A stretch of 21,392 bases of DNA from Priapulus caudatus (Eukaryota; Priapulida; Priapulimorpha; Priapulimorphida; Priapulidae): the NCBI RefSeq assembly GCF_000485595.1, contig NW_014577377.1, positions 46,331 to 67,722 of the forward strand, written 5' to 3'. The notes beneath the pieces are model-generated. The model worked only from the letters and a program-made list of their open reading frames with translations. It was not told where the DNA came from and did not search any database. Each line of letters starts with the position of its first letter. Within the stretch, counting starts at the first letter, position 1. Positions 8,901 to 17,255 of the stretch are shown piece after piece. A program made the position numbers and the translations under genes.

Positions 8901-11900
8901 TCTTCTCACTTAACTCACTCATATGTGTCCTTTTTTGTGGTGAGCTACAATGTCATTGACACTTTCATTTATGTACCGCATCAAACGTCTTACTATTTTT
9001 TGGAGGGATGCGAGAGTGGCATTCATCGTTTGCCTGCGCACATAATTTGTTATTACTAATATGTGTATAATGTTTCGATATTCCAGTATGTTTGCAGTGC
9101 AAGCAGGGGCACGGACAGTTTATGCCTGTGAGATGTCACCAACTATGCATGCTATTGCCGCTAAAGCACTGCAGGCAAATTCCATGTCTGATGCAGTAAT
9201 GCTAAAGTGTGAAAAGTCGACATGCATGTTGGTCCCTGAAGATATCGCTGAGAGGTACACAGTATGTGGTAACAGAGGGCACTTCACAGTAATTTCTTGT
9301 AGATGAATGGCCAATCTATGATAAATAATCAGTTGGTGAAGTGAATGCTGTCTGAATTATTTGATGTGTATTTTAGGCAGCTTTTGCACATGGTAGAGTA
9401 ACCCACAGTTTTGCTGCTGATGTAAGCTCCTGTATTGCACTGCTTGTATTTGCTTGTGGTTGTAAACCCTGTCATGACACTGCATATCACACTTTCATCA
9501 ATTATCACATTTTGATATAAAATAATATGTGCACAGCACTTTGATTTTATATAAATGCATGGTAATAACAGTTACACATTCATTGATATGAATTTCTAAG
9601 TGAGTTTCCAGCAGTTCTTTTACACCCATTTAATCTTGACATTTCAGAGTTTCTTTGGTTGTCACAGAAACCGTTGACAGCGGCCTGCTCGGTGAAGGCA
9701 TTTTGACAACACTTGAGCATGCATGGGACAAGCTTCTTATGCCAGCTGGTAGAGGGCGTGTCATTCCACAAGGAGCAGTGCTGTTCATATGCCTGATTGA
9801 ATGTGATGAAATAAAGATCAAGACCAGGTGATTAAATGTTTATAGAAAGATTATGTAAAAATAATTACTTGCACGATGCCCAGATTGGCCAATATTAATG
9901 CTAGGGATAATTAGTGACAATAATATCTATTAACTAGACTACTACAGACATCTTAACAATGTTAATTCGGTTTCTTTACAATTACTTTATCGTTGACCTT
10001 TTAACATAAATTTCGATAGAAATATATCACACAATACATTTCCAGTAACCACGGCTTTATTATTCTTGCATAAATTAAAAGTCAGGGTAGTTCTATGGTT
10101 TCAAATTCATACACTAGTTGTAGTTATGTGCATCAATTCGTACTCACACGCATTACAATAAAAATCGAGCGCATGATGACATTCATGTTAATCGCTCGAT
10201 CGGCGATTACCAAAGTACCGAGGCTTCACGCGCTAGCTCGTCTTACACACGCTGTTGTCGCAGGTATTGCAGTTCGTCAAAAAATGCATCAAATCAGTGA
10301 TTGCAAAAGTACAAAAGTAGCAAGTACAGTCCACAATCTATTATCCGAAACTCTTGAGACCAGACACGTCTTGGAATTCGGAATTTTTCGGATTTCAGAA
10401 TGGTAGTACAGTGCAGGTAATACATATCGTATATCCTGCAACTAGCCAGTACTAAAACCCAAGTTTTTAAGAGGCCAAGTGCTATACCGGTACAGTACAA
10501 TATGTATGAGTAATGTCAAACACATTCATATTTTTTCAGTGAACCTTGTGCAGCCAAACGCGAGCTTTGGTGTTCAGACGACCTCGACGAAAAAACTTTC
10601 GGTTTTCGGATTAAAAGATTGTGTACTGTATTTCCCGTGCAGGTACTGGGGATCGTCGTTCGGCACACTGGACCTGAGCTGCGCGCGGCTGTGCAGTGAG
10701 GAGTTACGGAGCGGGCGCTACACGTCCGAACGTCTCGCGGCCATGCGCGGCGGCTACTCGCGGCTATCAAAGCCCACGCGATGCATCGACGTCGACTTCA
10801 ACAACCCGCAGGCAAGGCATTCCCCCGCGTCCGCTGCGAACGCGTCAGTCGCGAATGACAAGGCGAGAGCTCGTACGCGACAAAAGAACGTGACTCTACG
10901 ATAGGCGCTTGCGCACGCCCCGCAATGTTAATTTAGTTTCTTAACAATTGCTTTATCGTTAATCTTTTAACATAAATTTCAAGAGAAATATATCAGGCAG
11001 TAAGTTTCCAGTAACCACTGCGTTATTGATCTCATATGACTTAAAAGGCATGCTAATACTTTGGTTTTGTACACTAGTTGTAGTTATGAGCATCAATTCG
11101 TAGTCGTTACCGCAGAGTCGTGTTCTTTTGTCATGTGCGAGCGCTTGGTTTGCCGTTAGTCGGTCGTCGTGTCAGAGATTGACAGTCGATTCTAAGGATG
11201 GTCGAACGTCGTCGCATGATTGATTGTGCGCTGAGATACTGCGGACGTTTTCTCACGGCATCTGGTTTAGGTGGAGGTGGCCCTCTCGTGAGCAGGGAAA
11301 CGAAGTTTGGCTGTATATACGCGTGATTAGTTGACACATTGTTTATGTTAAATTAGGTGATCAAGAATTGGATTGCGGGCGTCCGAAAAACAGTGCGAGT
11401 GCCAGTGGTGCGCTCCGGGAGGCTTGATGCAATCGCGATGTGGTTTGACCTGGTGGTTGATACAGAGAACGTAGTACACACGTCGCCAGATAGAGAGACA
11501 TGTTGGGAGCAGGCCGTTTTTCCACTAGGTACAATAATGATGCAAGCTGTTGACTCGTGTAGGAAACACACGGACACATTAGGGAAAGTGCTTGGCTGCC
11601 ATTGGCTGTATTATTTATTTATAATTACCTATGGCTGTTATTGATTGCATCACGAATATTTACTTGCCACACTGATTACCTTTCCAGTGATTTTTTGAAT
11701 GAAAAGATGAAGGGTGAACTTTGGCTAGAAATGAAAGTTACTTAATTTTAAATTTTAATGCCAAAAAAGAATTAACAAATATTAATTAACACACCTGAAA
11801 TGAGAAACCTGACTATGGAGCAGCAGCAGCAGCTTATTGTGTTTTAGTTTACGCAGTGTTGTGTATGTCTGTATGACCTCGCTAATCACCACTCGCTCGC

Positions 11901-14900
11901 ATATAACGCGGAAAGGGCGGTCGTAGACGCGTCGTATCTTACGCCGATTGTGCTGCCACCTGCACAGATTGTACGTCGATGCTGGACGCCGGCGACACCT
12001 GTCTGGTGGAGGTGCGCACATCTGCCGATAGCGCCTCGTTCACCTGTACGAACCTCAGCAGCCAGCTTAGCGTCAGCACCGCCATGTGGGCGGAGGAGGA
12101 CGCGCAGCGCCCCCTACGAGAATCCTCGGTCGAGCACGACACGGCGAGCGGAGCCACGAGATCCGGTGGCGACGTCATAGACGGAAGCGACATCGTAGAG
12201 GGTGGCGACCTCTACGTGACCTCGGCGGCGGTAAGCGATCGTCGCTGTGGACCATCGACGAACGGGTTTGGCTGCGGCGAATCGGACGCGTCGTGCTTGG
12301 ACGGCAGTCTCGTCGATTCGTCCTCCGCGTTCGACGACGCGGCGGTCGCGAGGACCGACAGGGGTGAGCGGACGAGTTCCGAGAACTCGTCGGCGTGCGG
12401 CATCGATAAACACGACCTCTGCGCCAAAGCCAACGGACTGCAGCTAGATAATCTCGCGACGGACGCGGCGGCGGCATCCCGCGGCACGTTCTCCTTCTCG
12501 CGTTCGACGAGCGCGAACTGCGCCGCGCGTCTCGGCGAAGCGCCCGACGGCACGATGCGGCGCGTCGAAGACGACGCCTCGTACGGCACATGCGGAGACC
12601 GGTCGCTCGCAGCACGGCCCGGCGATGGGCGGTCGTTAACTTTTCCGGCAGGTTTCGATGATGACCGGTCGTTGTTTTCGCCAGCGGAGTCCAGATACAG
12701 TCAAGCGTTGATTTCCACAGCTTCGCCTCGTGAAAGTCGATCGCTGACTTCCCTGAGAAAATCCAGTGAAAGCCGGGTGCTAGCCTCACCAGGGAATTCC
12801 AACGGAAATCAATCGATAACTTGTCCAAGAAACCCCAGTGATTGCCGGTTGCTAACCTCTTCAGCGAATTCAGACAAAGACCGATCGCAAACTTCCCAGA
12901 GAAACCCGAGTTATAACCGGTCACTAACTTCCCCAGTTAATTGCGATGAAAACCGATCGCCGATGCCCTCAGCAACGAGTGGCGACGAACGCTTACCATC
13001 TGCCCTGGCAATGTACGGCAACGACCGCTCGCCGTCTCCCACGGCAACGTGCCGCGAGGACCTATCGCCAACTCGGGCAGATCTCGACGAAGATCGCTCG
13101 CCGTCTCCCACGGGAAATCGTGACGACTGTGCGCCATATTTGCCGGGGAATCCCGGTGAGGACCGATCACCGCCTCGCGAGCACCGCCGCGCGACGTGGA
13201 CGCACTACGTCGGCGAGAACGTCGTGAGCCGGCTGAACGACGCGCGCGCGTCGCACGAGTACCTGCGCGCCGTGACGCGTCTGTGCGCGGGCCGCGCCTC
13301 CGCCACCGTCGCCGTCATCGACCTGAGCGGACACTTCTCCCTGCTCGGCCTCCACGCCGCGAAGCTCGGAGCCGCCGTCGCATACGTCGGCCAGACTGCG
13401 CGCGACGCCGCCGCGCTGCGCGCCGTCGCCCGCAGCAACGGCATCGCGGCGGCGCGCGTGCGCTTCGTCGATCGGCTGGAGGAGTGCGGCGGAGGCTGGG
13501 ACGCGGTGCTCGTCGATCCCGTGGAGGCGTCCGGCGTGCTGCAGCAGCGTGTGCTGGAGAACGTCGCCTTCGCAAGGTAAGCTGCGTAGACTTCACCTAC
13601 TGCTACTGCTATTACGTGTCATTACTACTGCGCGTAGATCAGGGAAAAAATTACTTTTTTTTTCACGGGAGCTCTTTTTCAAGTCTGTGGAAAAGTAGCG
13701 CTCGTCAAAAATTTTACGGGAGCTATTTTGAGCCTCACGGGAGCGATTTCCGAGGTTTGACGAGCGAATCGCTTATCGCTCCCGTGTATTTTTTACCCTG
13801 GCGTTGATTGCCAGCGTAGAGTAAGGTTGACTTATATAATGAGGATAATATTAATGCGTAGTACATATGACTGATATCGTAACAATAACAACACACAGCA
13901 CAGATACCTGATGTAACAGTGATAGTAATAAAGATAATATATAGTACAGTAAACCAGTATAACCACAACAACAATGATAATAATAATAATAATAATTATT
14001 ATAATAATGATAACAAAGTTTCACTAACATGTGTCAAATGTGCCAATCACAACGTCTACTAACGAGAGAACATAATAGATTGCCAATTTTAAGGGTAGTA
14101 CAACTTCCTTCTGTTGCAAGTAATTCTGTCCAGCTCCAAGAAACCATCATACATCAAAAGACCTGTATTAAAGGACCTGGCATCAATAGACCCTGTAGGT
14201 CTCGCCTAGTATAGTCTTGTATAGTATAGTATAGTCTTGGGCTAATTTCTCTAGTGAGATTTTGAAAGTCTTATGTTCTGTAGGGCATGTAGCTTGAAAC
14301 CAGCTGGAACGGTGCTGCCACATTCCCTCTCAGTTTATGGCATTCTCATTGATTCGCTGAGCTTGCAAAAAGACTGCAAGGTGTTGGACGATGAATGCAC
14401 CCTTGGCCTGAAGGTGGCACCCTACATCAATCAGTATCAGGTATTTCACGCAGACAGCGGATGGCAAACAATTGATAATACAGATCTGATAATTAATAAG
14501 CCGTAGCTACGCATCCGGTTACCAGACGCGCAGCTCCCAGGCTATGCGTCCGGTCATATGTTTCTTATGTGAACCCAACTATATTTTTTTCAGTAAAAAA
14601 TAATAAACAATAAGTTTTTACCATAATATTACTTTCCTCTAGGTATTTTATCGAAAAAATGTGTTTTTGTAACTTTTGAAGCAGTAGTAAATCCAGTAAA
14701 ATCAACGATTTGAAAGGGGGCGGGGCCTAATCCTGACGTGGACTTGGGAATCTGTGCTGAGCTTTGTAATGGATGACCGGACGTGTAGCCACTGTGTAAT
14801 TAATAATATATTGTAATGTACTTTTAAACGTATACCCAGATTTAAACTTGGTTCCATGAAGTGTCAAACGAAAGTCATTTTCTAGACTGATTTTTCCCCG

Positions 14901-15830
14901 TCGGCGCATGGCCTGGAGGTAACTCCCCCCAGAAATATTAACACACCCAATAACGAAAAACACGTTTTCCAACTGAAAAAAAGCTCTTGTCAGTTTAAAA
15001 ATCATCGGGTAGGATGTACTTTGTGTAATGCATTTATTTTGTTCTGGTGTTATATCTGGTTATTTTGATATAGCATAATATTGTCTCATATTGTCTTGTA
15101 TGGATCATATTCCTACTGCTGTTCATCATATGGTGTGAGCATGGCATACTGCTACATTTTCACTACATTCATATATAACATGCTGTAACAGAAGATATCG
15201 ATGAGACTAACATAAGTTGAAAGTGCAGTAATTGTTCTTTGCTAAACATACGCATTACCAACATGGGATAAACTCTTAAACCAAAGCTCTGGAGGCTGAC
15301 CCAATGGAACCACATCCCGTAGTTTTTGACCCTAGCCTCGCATATATATATATATATTTACATATATATATGCCCACACATATATCAGTAGCAAATAATC
15401 TCAAATGTTTAAAAACAATTTACAGCAATACGACAGTAAATGGCTATAAACCTATTTTAGTATACTATAGGCGAATGATAATAAAGGTATGAAACATTTT
15501 TGGGTTTATTTATGCCAAAATCGGCTAAACCCCAGGAAAATACGCATCAAACTCCTTTGAGATTATTTACTACCGATTTATATGTGTATATATATATATA
15601 TATAATATAATATAATAGTATACTAATATATGTAAATAACATACAGTATCAAAATTTGCTAAACATGATAATATCAAACACTTGAAATACGTGACGTTGT
15701 TGTTGTCACTTCGCAGACGTACACGCAAACTCGACTCAACACGCGTTGACGCGCCGCTCGACAACGTTCACTAACCCGTTCACGCTGTTCGAGACGGTCG
15801 ATCTGAAACGCCTGACCAAACCTACCTCCC
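5834..15830 (+). CDS. PRMT9: PRMT9-like protein arginine methyltransferase, multi-exon gene (3' end unresolved)
   Basis: PRMT9 enzymes use S-adenosylmethionine to methylate arginine; the known substrate is the splicing factor SF3B2 in U2 snRNP maturation (family knowledge). Nine exons join in perfect phase to give 994 residues. Residues 1-125 are TPR-like helices. MT1 (about 130-435) has [12 protein letters not shown] at 165-176, acidic E191 after motif I, the double-E loop [12 protein letters not shown] at 238-249 (E239, E248) and the CWEQ loop at 397-400. A linker of about 385 residues follows, with a 12-residue tandem repeat at 617-804. The degenerate MT2 starts near 815. Order and motifs match human PRMT9 as I remember it (845 residues); the extra length is in the linker. 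No in-frame Met lies shortly upstream of 5834. The gene ends in an unclear tenth exon. Identity is very sure, the C-terminus is not. Confidence 0.93.
6134..6484. mobile_element. Inverted-repeat element with TTAGGG-like core (PRMT9 intron 1)
   Basis: Bases 6162-6202 and 6429-6469 are exact reverse complements over 41 bp; weaker pairing extends inward to about 6250 and 6380. The core has GGTTAGGGTTAGGGAGTAGG and a partial copy of it about 65 bp on. CACAAGTGAC occurs on both sides (6134-6143 and 6475-6484), a possible target duplication, though 18 and 5 bases away from the exact arms. No coding capacity. Confidence 0.75.
6655..6910 (-). mobile_element. tRNA-derived SINE (PRMT9 intron 1)
   Basis: On the minus strand the order is A-box-like AAGCTTAGTGGTCAAAGG (6871-6888), then 35 bases on an exact B box GGTTCAAACCC (6826-6836), then about 130 bp of body, then a repetitive AATGTAACATAAC-type tail (6655-6690). 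This is the layout of a tRNA-headed SINE with pol III promoter boxes. It is not a functional tRNA because no acceptor stem closes around the boxes. Confidence 0.7.
7303..7451 (+). CDS. PRMT9: PRMT9 exon 2 (TPR-like region)
   Basis: Residues 48-96 plus two bases of codon 97. The acceptor is TTTACTTTAG|GATGAG and the donor TTTATCA|GTATGT. The peptide includes [20 protein letters not shown], a TPR-type helix pair matching the human LLGCYEQALELFPDDE region. Left unspliced, the frame stops at a TAA shortly after the donor. Confidence 0.87.
7838..8074 (+). CDS. PRMT9: PRMT9 exon 3 (last TPR, MT1 motif I)
   Basis: Residues 97-176. It finishes the TPR segment ([14 protein letters not shown], human GFRDEAAGYFHKAV), then carries [12 protein letters not shown], nearly identical to human, and motif [13 protein letters not shown]. 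The acceptor is GAAATATAAG|TCTAGGG, chosen because only this AG keeps phase with exon 2; a TAG five bases downstream would shift the frame. The donor is CTGAG|GTGGGG. The third Gly of motif I is Ala173 (codon 8064-8066). Confidence 0.88.
8149..8947. mobile_element. About 800-bp TIR element (PRMT9 intron 3)
   Basis: Begins TAGCTCACC and ends with the inverse GGTGAGCTA. Near the left end are a small hairpin TTGACATTGTCAA and a (GTCC)n run (8206-8236) followed by CAACATTTGGCTATGG. Such TAGCTCACC-ended, GTCC-rich elements are common in marine invertebrate genomes (from memory). The inside is AT-rich with no transposase frame. Confidence 0.6.
9087..9254 (+). CDS. PRMT9: PRMT9 exon 4 (MT1, SAM-binding core)
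   Basis: Residues 176-231. The acceptor is GATATTCCAG|TATG and the donor GAGAG|GTACAC. The peptide [19 protein letters not shown] matches human SMFAKKAGAHSVYACELSK; E191 is the acidic residue that binds the SAM ribose in this family. The exon ends at PEDIAER, just before the double-E loop. Confidence 0.94.
9648..9827 (+). CDS. PRMT9: PRMT9 exon 5 (MT1 double-E loop)
   Basis: Residues 232-291. The acceptor is GACATTTCAG|AGTTTC and the donor GACCAG|GTGATT. It carries [17 protein letters not shown], the substrate-arginine clamp, with both glutamates present (E239, E248), followed by EHAWDKLL and the VIPQGAVLF strand that corresponds to human VIPASAVIF. Confidence 0.95.
9957..10146 (+). repeat. 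Direct repeat, copy 1 (PRMT9 intron 5)
   Basis: About 190 bp starting CAATGTTAATTCGGTTTCTT and including TTTTAACATAAATTTC, TTTCCAGTAACCAC and ACACTAGTTGTAGTTATG. The same order of blocks returns at 10923-11102 with substitutions. Confidence 0.85.
10643..10811 (+). CDS. PRMT9: PRMT9 exon 6 (MT1, ends at a GC donor)
   Basis: Residues 292-348. The acceptor is TTTCCCGTGCAG|GTACTG. The peptide includes [20 protein letters not shown] and ends IDVDFNNPQ, matching human IMTVDFNNLQ. The donor is CAG|GCAAGG, a GC-AG intron: no GT near it keeps both frame and homology, and read-through reaches a TAG at 10902-10904. The exon is CpG-rich, unlike its AT-rich introns. Confidence 0.88.
10812..11356 (+). other. 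PRMT9: GC-AG intron 6 of PRMT9
   Basis: Donor CAG|GCAAGG and acceptor TTAAATTAG. Both flanking exons are fixed by homology (DFNNPQ before, VIKNWIAGV after), so the GC donor is well supported. GC donors with GCAAG context are the known minor class handled by the U2 spliceosome. Confidence 0.8.
10923..11102 (+). repeat. Direct repeat, copy 2 (PRMT9 intron 6)
   Basis: Second copy of the intron 5 repeat, about 966 bp downstream and on the other side of exon 6. Blocks shared with copy 1 include TTTTAACATAAATTTC, GAAATATATCA, TTTCCAGTAACCAC, ACACTAGTTGTAGTTATG and GCATCAATTCGTA. Confidence 0.85.
11357..11528 (+). CDS. PRMT9: PRMT9 exon 7 (MT1 beta-barrel, CWEQ loop)
   Basis: Residues 349-405 plus one base. 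The acceptor is TAAATTAG|GTGATC and the donor CCACTAG|GTACAA. The peptide contains [14 protein letters not shown] and [11 protein letters not shown], matching human EGILDAIMVWFVL and [15 protein letters not shown] takes the place of the THW loop of other PRMTs, as it does in human PRMT9. Confidence 0.93.
11968..13576 (+). CDS. PRMT9: PRMT9 exon 8 (end of MT1, repeat linker, start of MT2)
   Basis: A 1609-bp exon covering residues 406-941. The acceptor is CACCTGCACAG|ATTGTA and the donor CGCAAG|GTAAGC. It begins with the last MT1 strand ([15 protein letters not shown]). Residues 436-616 are Ser/Asp/Gly-rich with no fold I recognise, and 617-804 are 12-residue tandem repeats. From about 815 MT2 starts: [20 protein letters not shown] stands in for motif I without a GxGxG, and [21 protein letters not shown] matches human [21 protein letters not shown]. 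The same human segment (MT1 to MT2) is much shorter. The exon is strongly CpG-rich. Confidence 0.9.
12600..13163 (+). repeat. 36-bp coding tandem repeat (12-residue units) in the PRMT9 linker
   Basis: About 16 in-frame units, 13 of exactly 12 residues, with the pattern R-S-(L/P)-x-S-P-x-N-x-D-x-(D/N). Clear units are [36 protein letters not shown] and [12 protein letters not shown]. One unit of 10 and two of 11 residues break the phase slightly. The units are diverged in both DNA and protein, so the array is not newly expanded. Ser, Pro, Asp and Asn dominate, which suggests disorder and possible phosphorylation (inference). Confidence 0.9.
13636..13803. repeat. Short inverted-repeat element (PRMT9 intron 8)
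   Basis: The outer ends CAGGGAAAAAATTAC and GTATTTTTTACCCTG are imperfect inverted repeats. Inside, ACGGGAGC occurs three times (about 13664, 13708, 13737) and once inverted (GCTCCCGT, 13778-13785); GCTCGTCAAA pairs with TTTGACGAGC. A fold-back MITE is likely. Confidence 0.55.
14284..14440 (+). CDS. PRMT9: PRMT9 exon 9 (MT2)
   Basis: Residues 942-994. The acceptor is TTCTGTAG|GGCATG and the donor TATCAG|GTATTT (phase 0). The peptide ends [15 protein letters not shown], matching human RTLGLNIAPFINQFQ. Reading on without splicing gives 21 further residues and then TAG at 14504-14506, an alternative C-terminus with no family resemblance. Confidence 0.9.
14505..14790. repeat. Possible inverted-repeat element (PRMT9 intron 9)
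   Basis: GTAGCTACGCATCCGGTTA (near 14504-14522) and GGCTATGCGTCCGGTCAT (near 14539) resemble each other and the reverse complement of ATGACCGGACGTGTAGCC (14772-14789). This suggests inverted ends with one extra copy. The middle is AT-rich. Confidence 0.4.
15338..15372. repeat. (TA)n microsatellite
   Basis: ATATATATATATATAT followed by ACATATATATATG, inside PRMT9 intron 9. Another TA run lies at 15583-15616 in the same intron. Confidence 0.85.
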
Positions 15831-16131
15831 ACTCCTCCCCCTCCCCTCTTCCGTCTCCCCCTCCCGGCCGGCGAGGACGCCATACCGCAAATACCTCGAC
15901 AAGAACCGTCGAGCGATCGCGGACGGTGATCCGACGACGACGGGCCTGCGCGCCTGCCTCTACTGCGCTGTCACGCGCGTCGCGACTAGGCCCCCTGACC
16001 GCGGCGCATCATCGACGCATAGCGACGACATCGTAATCAACTGGCCCACCGCGCTGGCGCTTATAGAACACACCAGAGCGACGCGCTCTGCGCGACCCAG
16101 CGGCTGCTGCTGCGCGCATGCGACGCCCTAA
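15717..16131 (+). CDS. PRMT9: Possible PRMT9 exon 10 / C-terminal region, frame broken
   Basis: After the acceptor CACTTCGCAG, one frame (codons from 15719) contains [16 protein letters not shown], which resembles the MT2 strand LSKPVELLRLDL of human PRMT9 at about the right distance. That frame needs one leftover base, but exon 9 ends in phase 0, so the join is off by one; used as is, the acceptor frame stops after ten codons. Further on, the expected Gly-x-x-x-Ala-x-x-(F/W)-(W/Y) strand is not clear; a second frame is open to a TAA at 16129-16131 and contains TGLRACLYCAV, which could be a damaged version. Possible causes are small sequence errors, an unusual splice, or decay of the 3' end. 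Confidence 0.35.
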
Positions 16132-16209
16132 GAGCAGCCTGCGATCAGACGTCTACATCAAGAGGTTGCGCACGAGCCCACGTCGGCAACGAGACCATAT
16201 CGCGTAGCC

Positions 16210-16271
16210 GAGCAGACGAGGGGAGGAAACCACACCGAGGGGAAGGGGAGGAGAGAGAGATAAGGAACAGA

Positions 16272-16302
<31 letters not shown>

Positions 16303-16747
16303 GGCAAATAGAAAGAGAACGCGAGAGAGTGGCTTGGAAGGGGGACGAGAGAGAGCAAGAGAGAGAAGAGAGCGAGAGAGAAGAGAGAAAGAAAGAAAAG
16401 AGAGATGGAGGAAGGGGATAGAAGAGAGAAGAGTAGAAGAGAAAGAGAGACGAGAGAGGTGAGGGAAGGGGAAGAGAGAGGCAGAAGAGAAGCGAAGAGA
16501 GAAGAAGAGGATGAGACGTAAGCGGAGGGGGAAAGAGAGAGGCAAGAAGAGAAAGAGAAGATGAGAGAGAAGGAGGAGGGACAAGAGAGCGAAAGAGAGA
16601 GGGGGCGCGGCGCGGAAGAAGATATCGGTATCGGCGGGACGAGGAAGAAAGGGGATGGGAAGAGAGCGAGCGAGTGGGAGAGAGCGAAGAGAGAGAGAGA
16701 GAGAGACAGAGAGGAGAGAAGCGAGAGAGAGAGAGAGAGAGATAGAT
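16210..16747. repeat. About 530-bp polypurine (GA) tract
   Basis: Almost only A and G on the + strand, mostly GAGAGA with GGGGAAGGGG, GAAAGAAAGAAAAG and rare C/T breaks. Open frames across it (Ser/Leu/Phe on the minus strand, Arg/Glu on the plus) are products of the composition. Such tracts can form triplex DNA when supercoiled (general knowledge). Confidence 0.9.
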
Positions 16748-16840
16748 CTGCTTGGTAGCTACATATGTGCGGACGGCAATGTTGGATGTGGCTAGCCGCT
16801 GTTGCGACGGTGATGTGTGCGGTTGAAGCGCAGTTGATAG

Positions 16841-16932
16841 TAGCTCTAGTACTATAGCCCGCGTACAGTGGCTGCCGCAGGCCCTGCAGTGCCTGCGGCA
16901 GTCACTGTACGCGGGCTATAGTACTAGAGCTA
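16841..16932. mobile_element. 92-bp near-perfect palindrome with exact 9-bp target duplication
   Basis: Arms 16841-16882 and 16891-16932 are 42-bp inverted repeats with one mismatch (GTGGCTG against GTGACTG) around an 8-base centre CCTGCAGT. The outer ends are TAGCTCTAGTACTATAG. The 9-bp AGTTGATAG stands immediately outside each end (16832-16840 and 16933-16941). This is the footprint of a transposed fold-back element. A miRNA-like hairpin is the other reading, because the one mismatch becomes G-U in RNA. Confidence 0.85.
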
Positions 16933-17255
16933 AGTTGATAGGTGACTTGACGCGGTGCGATGGGGTGCAGTGATAAGACCACCTTCACAAGAGGCAGTTA
17001 ACACTGTATAGTGTATAGAATGCTGTAGAAGTTACTGTTGCGAAGAAGAATTATGTAGAGTAAATAATATTGATATGGCTATCATAAGATGTTTAAAATT
17101 ATGCGTGATATAATTTTTATATTAGATAAATCTTTGGGCACTTACTGAGATTGAACTTGATTTGCTCATTCAGTTTGTGTTCAGTTTATGCAATTAAATG
17201 ATTGCTTTTTCTATTAATCTGATTTTGTTATCATATATACTCACTCTGGTACCAG

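Noticed and set aside
10812-10904. Extension of PRMT9 exon 6 to the TAG at 10902-10904
   Set aside because: Homology ends at DFNNPQ and resumes at exon 7; the 30-residue Ala/Arg-rich tail is intron read-through, though a retained-intron isoform cannot be excluded.
12175-12924. 249-codon open frame on the minus strand, and several others opposite exon 8
   Set aside because: They are shadows of the PRMT9 exon: CpG-rich DNA and a 36-bp repeat (a multiple of three) keep other frames open. No family resemblance.
16153-16584. 143-codon Ser/Leu/Phe-rich minus-strand frame
   Set aside because: Direct translation of the polypurine tract; composition only.
16841-16932. Conserved pre-miRNA
   Set aside because: The stem is far more perfect than typical animal pre-miRNAs and is flanked by an exact 9-bp duplication, so a transposon is the better reading; a derived small-RNA hairpin remains possible.
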